The notes beneath the pieces are model-generated. The model was given only the letters and a program-made list of their open reading frames with translations. It was not told the origin of the DNA and ran no database searches. 64,000 bases of DNA, from the NCBI GenBank assembly GCA_033239525.1, contig BSYO01000003.1, forward strand, positions 22,151,716 to 22,215,715, written 5' to 3'. Below are positions 57,511-64,000 of this stretch, in pieces. The stretch is from Nepenthes gracilis (taxonomy: Eukaryota; Streptophyta; Magnoliopsida; Caryophyllales; Nepenthaceae). Numbering within the stretch: the stretch's first letter is position 1; each line of letters starts with the position of its first letter. The position numbers and the translations under genes are program-made.

Positions 57511-58960
57511 CATGTGAGACGTAGAAATATGCTTCAAAGCCACGTCTCGATGTGTAGTTATTTCTCATCTGTAGTGATATTATATATATTTATTTGGTTC
57601 TTTCGTGATAGTTAAAATCTTTGGCATAGGCAAAATCTGCCATACTATCATGATAAAACATCACTGGATTTGAAACATTTTTGATAATTTCTAAAGGGAT
57701 AAGAAACCTTCTTGACCAAACTACTTCTTGAATGATTGTTGAATAGAAGATGTACTCCACCTTCATAGTTGATAATGCTATATAGTGTTATTTCTTGCTA
57801 CTCCAAGTAATGGTTCTTAAATAAATAAGAAAGCACATCTTAAAGTCGATTTACACTCTTCTAGGTCATTGCCCCAATCAGCATCACTATATTCCACTAG
57901 TGTCAAACATGGACCTTGATAACAAAACACATACTCCATAGTATTCTTAAGGTATCTCAATACTCTCTTGACTAATTTCCATTGATTGAGTCTGTGTTTG
58001 ATTGAAATCTACAAATCAAGTCAACTTTATAATATATATCTAGTCGAGTACACATCATAGCATATATCAGGCTACTCACAGTAATAGCATAAGAAACAAA
58101 AGACATTTTTATTAAGGTCTTTACGAGTATTAATGGGCTTACAATGATATATCTAAAAGTGTTTAAGAACCTTTTCAATGTAGACCTTTTAGTCAATACC
58201 TAAAGATTTTCATTTCCAAAATATAGTTTATCTAACACATTTTCTTCATTATAAAATTTAAAGATAACGACTTTTTAGTGATAGTTATCAATTCTTTATT
58301 TTTTTCAACTAAAATATATCATCAACATATAATGACATAAAAATATTTTTAAATTGTTTGACATAGATACAATGGTTCTCTTCGATTATTATAAACCTAG
58401 TCATGAGAATAGTTTGACAAAATATAAGATACCGTTGTCTAGATTATTGTTTTAGGTCAAAAATGGATGTTTGAATTTACAAACTTTGTGTTCTTGTCCT
58501 TTTGCCACAAAACCAATTGGTTGCACTATATAAATCTTTTCAACATTTACGAAAACAATTTTGATGTCCATTTGAAACAATACTTAATCTAATTAAGCTA
58601 CAATAGTTGAAATTAGGTGAATAGAGGCAAACTTTATTGCAGATGAGCAAGTCTCCTTATAGCCAATATACTCCTCTTAAATATAACCCTCCGTCATAAT
58701 GCGAGCTTTGTATCTCTTAATTGTGTTGTATGCGTTGTGTTTAACATTAAAATTTCATTTGTTTTTAATAGTCTTTCGCTCAAGCAATATGTTCACCAAA
58801 TCCCAAACCAAAATTGACTTCATTGACTCCGTCTCATCATCTATTAGTTTAATCGATTCAACTTTTGTAAAAGATGAGAAAGTATCTTATACTGTTTTAG
58901 ACTCATCATTATCATGTAAAATAGCCATGAAAACTTCCCCTTCGATCTCAAAACGATGAC
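57511..58960 (-). pseudogene. RNase H and RT C-terminus of a copia element
   Basis: On minus: VSYAITVSSLIYAMMCTRLD and YYKVDLICRFQSN (58100-57990), then WSSKKQHYIALSTMKVEYI-like and HDSMADFAYAKDFNYHERTK words. It ends KHISTSHMV at 57511, where the chromovirus was inserted. The family order is that of Ty1/copia RT to RNase H. The rest of the domain is at 48698-48620. Confidence 0.82.
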
Positions 58961-60100
58961 GTTGAACTCTATCATGTTGACTTTTGCACAATTAAAATTG
59001 TTATAAATCATTATTTAATAGTGTACTCCCACCGGAAGGCAGGTCACTCTCACTTAGAGTAAGAGAAAGTTTTTCCTTTTTCTCAAATAGGCATTTTGAA
59101 TTGCCTTCCTCTTGATTTACTAAATTGAAAAACTATAAATTTCTTTCAACCTCATATATGTTTGAAAATTCATCCTCAATAAAATCTATATTTCATGATT
59201 CTATTTTTGTTACACTTGCATCTCTTCATTCACCTGTAAATGCATAGCCCTTGAAATATTCTGAGTTTATTATAAAGATATACTACTTTTTCCCATAGGG
59301 CCCAAGTTTTCATACTTAATGGAAATATTGTAAACAAAACCTGTTGTGGGCCGAAGATACTAAAATTAGATTTCACGCTAGTTCATAGTTCATACGTAAT
59401 TTGCTTGTGCTATCATAGACCAAACCATCTCAAGCTTTGTATTTCTTTTTCTTTCCACCAGTCCATTTTGTTGAGGTGTATTTGGCATCATCAACTATTG
59501 TTTGATACATTTCTCATCATAAAGTATCGTTAATTGCTCAAATAGAAATTTACACCACTGTCAATCCTAAAATTTGCTCAGATAAATATTTACACTTATA
59601 CAATTTGCCCTCAACCAAAATCATAAAGTCAAACAATCCAATACATTGGACTTATGAGAGATCCAATAGGCATGATTGAATCACGTAAAATCATCTATAA
59701 TTATGATAAAGTATAGACCATCATAACTGAAAATTCATTTCAAACAATTAATCATGAACAAAGATATAAGTATATGTTTCATGCTTGTTTGAGTAGTAGC
59801 AATGAGATTCCTCACTATCATGCTAAGAATAGCTAGAATTTTTAGAAAAAAGATGTCATTCATTATGTCTTATTCTCACATTTGTTAAACCACATATTTT
59901 TGAATGGACTAATTATAATAAAAAAGATGCTTTGATAGTTCTTCAAATGGTTTTCTTTTAGACTTTCCGATAATACAATATTTATGGGTAGATCAAGAAA
60001 TTTTAGTGAGATTACCTATATAGTTTTCTCTAACAAATCTAATTATCTTATCTTGTCTTAGATGGCCAAGCTTGGCATGCTATGTGTGTGTCTCACATTA
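58961..60100 (-). pseudogene. Integrase of the copia element
   Basis: 59505-59380 on minus reads MPNTPQQNGLVERKRNTKLE followed by MVWSMIAQANY. This is the diagnostic end of the copia integrase core, including its catalytic Glu (NGLVER). The rest is recognisable only in fragments. Confidence 0.75.
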
Positions 60101-61064
60101 TTCATAGAAACCAAGTAAATAGATGAATCATTAATACTATATTAATTCAAATCTAATATCATAAAACTATCAGAGATAAAACAACCATGATGAACTATTC
60201 CAATATAAAGTGAAACACCATTATTTTCAAAAGAGAAACAAAAAATCAAGTATTATTAAAATAATTATAAAATGTAAACTCTGTTATATTTTTCAATCTT
60301 ATAATACATCATGGACTAATAGAGTTCGTTAGCCACACAAATTTAGCTCTTAAACAACAATCCCAAGCACCTCGACACTATCTCTATTTCTTAATTATAT
60401 GTCTCTGCTCCTAGCGGTAATCCAATGGTATTCAACAAATCCGACTCAATCTCTCACTACATATTCAATTGCAGCTGAGTTTATAGTCCACATAGGAATA
60501 GAATTAACAATTATGACATGATTAATTACACAAATTTAACAATAGTTAGAGAATATCTTGTTCAGTTCAATGCATTTAAGAATGACGTTACATTCCTTCC
60601 TGCAATTGAAGTTGACCATTTTGGACTTGTCCTTTCTTCCAGCACATTTTCTTTTTTTGTGCTTAACAATCCTCTACATTTTAGATGCCGAACTAGAAGC
60701 TCCTTGTTTAGCAGAGTAGTTACGGTTCTTCCATTTGAACTAAGATGTTCGATGCAAATTTGACTTCGCTATATACACAAAAGTATTAGTCTTGATCGCA
60801 TCCAAGTGATTAGCCTCAAGATCCAAATGGCGTCCCATATTAGGAGCTCACAAGGTCCAATATCCTACACCACCAATGGTGTTTTTTGTGCATCCTTCTT
60901 TGTCAGAGCATAAAATGTTTCAGGCTCTTGAAGTTTCAGCTCATACTTCTTATAATTCCCTTGTTTCCATGGAGCTCGACAATATTTCTTTACATGTCCT
61001 GCTTTTATGCTGTTATTGCATGCCCTTGGTCCAAAGTGCCAGCACAAATTGTGATAAAACATAT
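60101..61064 (-). pseudogene. gag zinc knuckle and protease region of the copia element
   Basis: The minus frame 61062-60865 has a knuckle remnant ACNNSIKAGHVKKYCR and the downstream basic stretch. Near 60460-60300, VGFVEYHWITARSR and EVLGI, then LNLCG and LLVHDVL match the segment after the copia protease (gag-pre-integrase). The gag N-terminus is missing beyond 61064, so the element is truncated at its 5' side. Confidence 0.7.
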
Positions 61065-61548
61065 ATAAATTTTATATATGTGGATATGATAGACTAATAT
61101 GGAAAAGAAAATAGTTATGATCAAGAACTGAATATCAATAACATCAAAATTATGGTAAAACATATAAAAATTATAGAGCATACCAAAGTCATACAAACAT
61201 GTACAAACATAAAACCTGTGCTACCATGTCAATGGATGAAACGTAAAACATGACAAATTCATACAAATGAGTAAAATCATGTATCATCCAAAACTCTTTT
61301 AAAAGTATAACAACGCAGAATCAATGATAATCTCATCAACAATGGTCAAATATTAAAGTTTAGATTATAATTATTTTTACATAGTTTAATATCATATGCT
61401 ACTATTTATAACCCATAGATAGTCGACCACATATTATTCTTTTTAATTAGTGTCAAATATAACTTTTATAATCCATCATTGTTAAGTTTAATTTTTTATT
61501 TACAAATAATATATTTGGATATATCATAATATATTACGTCAGTTTCTT
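61065..61548. other. AT-rich DNA without gene
   Basis: No coding similarity. 'gtgctaccatgtcaatgg' (61219-61236) faintly resembles a decayed initiator-Met primer site plus LTR end on minus, but the missing gag between makes this doubtful. Confidence 0.35.
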
Positions 61549-61963
61549 ATAATAGTTTTTAGTTATTAAAATTAAAAATACTACACCAAAATATAAATAT
61601 ATAATTGTTTCCTCAAAACTGAATAAATAAATTACCTTTATCAAAATTAAAATAGAGTTTTCTTTAATTTACTTGTAAATAAATAACATGTAAGAATATA
61701 TATATATATATATATATATATATGGAGATTAATGACATGCAAAAATACTTCTATAAAGATTTCAACATTTTAACATGTCTTACATGAATTTAAGCAAACT
61801 TTCTAAACACATTTATAATGGTTTTTAGTTAATCAAAATTAAAAATCCTACTCCAAAATGCAAATATATGATTGTTTCCTCAAAACTGAATAAACAAATT
61901 ACCTTTATTAAAATTAAAGTAGAGTTTTCTTTAATTTACTTGCAAATAAATGACATACAAGAA

Positions 61964-61998
<35 letters not shown>

Positions 61999-62080
61999 TT
62001 AATGGCATGCAAAAACACTTTTATAAAGATTTTAAGATTTTAACATGTTTTACATTAATTTAAGACAAATTTTCTAAAAT
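61549..62080. repeat. 266-bp tandem duplication, each copy with a different dinucleotide repeat
   Basis: Copy 1 starts ATAATAGTTTTTAG at 61549, copy 2 ATAATGGTTTTTAG at 61815, and they stay aligned to about 62080. At the same internal position copy 1 has (AT)14 (61695-61723) and copy 2 has (TG)15 (61968-61997). Confidence 0.9.
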
Positions 62081-64000
62081 TTTATAAAATAGAAACAAAT
62101 TAATATTCATACAAGATAAAATCAAAGAGAGTAAGACAATTTCAAATGCGTAAGTATTTGAGTAAGAAATGGTTACAGATTTCAAAATATCATCAATAAA
62201 AGAAGAAATAGTTTATCTATACTTGATTTCACTTAAATTTATCAAAGATTTGCTTCAATTTCATTTAAAATTAATTTAGATTTGCTTTCTCCTTTTTTCT
62301 CTGTTCTTCTCTCTCTTTTCCTCTTCTCTCTTTCTCTTCTCTCAAAACTCACTAAAAAATAAGTTAAAATCATTTAGAAGGCCTATTTATAATAAGTTGG
62401 TCCACGTTCATCGATTAGGCATAGCTCAAGCACAAGGCAAATTTTAGCCAATGCATGGGCTCCTCATATGTATGCATTAGGGGCTAACCTTTTGGTCTAT
62501 TCACACACAAGCTCCACTCCTGCACACTTCAAGCATAACTATTTCATCAAGAATATGCTTATGAGATGGTCAGGCACATGTCAAACGCCACTCAAATCTG
62601 ACCCACTTTTGTCGAGCGTTTAAGTTTTTTTACTCAAATTTATAATTAATCTCAATAATTTATAAATTTATTTAAATTTGATACTTTGAAAATAAATATT
62701 GGGGCTTAGATTTTATAAAACAAACATAAGCCCTAGTCTCTCCTTGAAAACCCTCAAATACCTCTCTAAACCCTAATTTTCTCTAGTGAGGCGCACCCCT
62801 TAACATCCTCACACTCATGCCCCTTGTCCCCTCTCCTTCACAAACGAACTCCTATTAAAATTTTAAAAAAAATGAAAAAAAAAAAGACAGAAAAACATAA
62901 AACCTAGCCGTGGCTTCCTCTTTCCCCTTCCTAACCTTAGCTCCCTTTACTAATTTATATCAACCGTAGCCACTCCGCTTGCTTCTCCTCATCCCCTTTT
63001 GCGGCTTCCTAGAGAGGGAGAAAGATTCAACCATGAGAGAGAGAGAGAGGGAGACACCCTACCAAAAAATCCTTCCACTTTCCTAGGCCTCATCCTAGGT
63101 GACCAAGTTGATGGTGGTGCCTTCGGAGATCCCATCATGGAGGACTTTCAGTGGCCGATTGTGGTGAAGACCTACTATTGCATGCATCCCTAAGTTAGTG
63201 GAAGTGACCCCATTCCTTGGATACCCTTCACTCTTTGTGCTAACCCAAGATTTATTCTTTCACCTCGAAGTTAATTATATTCCTAGAGCTAAATTGTAAA
63301 TAAAGTACAAAGAACGTGTGTTAAATTTTATAACTGTTTAAAATGTCTTACATCGATTTTACAGCGACATTTGACTTAAATTCGAACAAATATTCAAATG
63401 TTATACTGTGATTTGACCAGCATTTGAACAATATTTATATATTCAAATAGCATTTGCACTGCAATTTCTTACATAAATCTTGGCTCTTTTCAATTTTATA
63501 CTTTATATGATTCATATAGATCTAGATAATGAGAGCGCTAACATATAGACTTTCCAATATTATTGTTTTATTACTTGTTCATCATAATTCGGTCGATTTA
63601 TAGAATGTTTGACTCGGCGTGTGACTGGCATGCAATGTCATGTTCAAATATTAGGGACAAGTTGAAAGTAGATCGATAGATCTACAGACCTAGTCTCATA
63701 TTTTTAAAAATACATCCCAGTAGTTGTATTCGATGTGAGTTATAAACCATAAATATCTTATTTCATGAAAAATTTGTCGTTTATAAAGCCAAGGCGCAAC
63801 ATTTGACCGACATGCAAGGTAGCATTCAAATGTTTGGCATAATTTGAGGCAAATTCATGTTTCAGGGATATCTATAGGTTAGATATTTGGTAGAATGTAG
63901 TTTCACCATTCTTTGGCCTTATTGAGTTAGACCATCAAGTAGATGTCACGACAGAGTTTATGTTTTGGCGTTCATTACAGCATTGAATGCTAGAAGACTA
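62081..64000 (-). other. LTR-like, AT-rich right end; no gene recognised
   Basis: TATAAATA on minus (62384-62391), followed on minus by a GA-rich leader (62370-62280), looks like an LTR promoter. 62800-63200 is more GC-rich. 63340-63900 repeats words such as 'catttgac' and 'attcaaatg'. Neither LTR boundaries nor coding domains could be fixed before the window ends. Confidence 0.35.

Noticed and set aside
61219..61236. Copia primer binding site and 5' LTR end
   Set aside because: The similarity to an initiator-Met site is partial, and the gag N-terminus that should lie between it and the knuckle is missing.
62999..63193. Short plus frame as a gene
   Set aside because: Starts from a non-ATG codon, is partly encoded by a GA repeat and shows no known domain.

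Overview
The window is a plant (angiosperm) nuclear sequence and consists almost entirely of nested LTR retrotransposons of different ages in an AT-rich background. The plant assignment rests on three Ty3/gypsy Tat-lineage elements with two RNase H domains, chromodomain-bearing gypsy elements, Ty1/copia remnants and a TRIM primed by initiator tRNA-Met. I cannot name the species, and I found no convincing intact host gene, rRNA, tRNA or CRISPR array. Bacterial features such as operons and ribosome binding sites do not apply.

Layout: 1-2717 is AT-rich and contains a degenerate LTR-like repeat. 2718-13010 is Tat element 1 (minus strand), with 909/910-bp LTRs and a perfect ATTCT duplication. It has a complete but stop-riddled gag-PR-RT-RNH-aRNH-IN, and a plus-strand antisense gene between integrase and the 3' LTR. 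13050-14210 is a copia gag remnant. 15893-19119 is a truncated chromovirus, interrupted by a block that looks like organellar DNA. 20190-23043 is a large tandem array (about 180-bp units, then four 475-bp units) rich in CCGG words. 25880-29415 is Tat element 3 (plus strand, very old), followed by three 168-bp repeats. 32709-35213 is a solo long LTR. 35432-46406 is Tat element 2 (minus strand, AATCC duplication). It has lost RT, both RNase H domains and the integrase N-terminus, but carries two tandem antisense gene units, one of them split by a 515-bp TRIM (AAGTC duplication). 48699-57505 is a chromovirus with 2.3-kb LTRs, inserted into the RNase H end of a minus-strand copia element whose remainder lies at 57511-61064 and 48620-48698. 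61549-62080 is a 266-bp tandem duplication with a microsatellite in each copy. The right end is AT-rich LTR-like sequence.

How the parts fit: in each Tat element, the stretch after integrase holds tandem repeats. In the two younger elements, the same region also holds a gene transcribed against the element. That gene has its own TATA-like box, an N-terminal region resembling the Pfam 'putative gypsy type transposon' family, a coiled-coil C-terminus and a candidate poly(A) signal. It also has a 77-bp phase-0 intron at the equivalent place in both elements. This conserved, intron-bearing antisense cargo gene, duplicated in element 2, is the most interesting content of the window. Most inactivating changes are C-to-T or G-to-A, as expected from decay of methylated cytosine.
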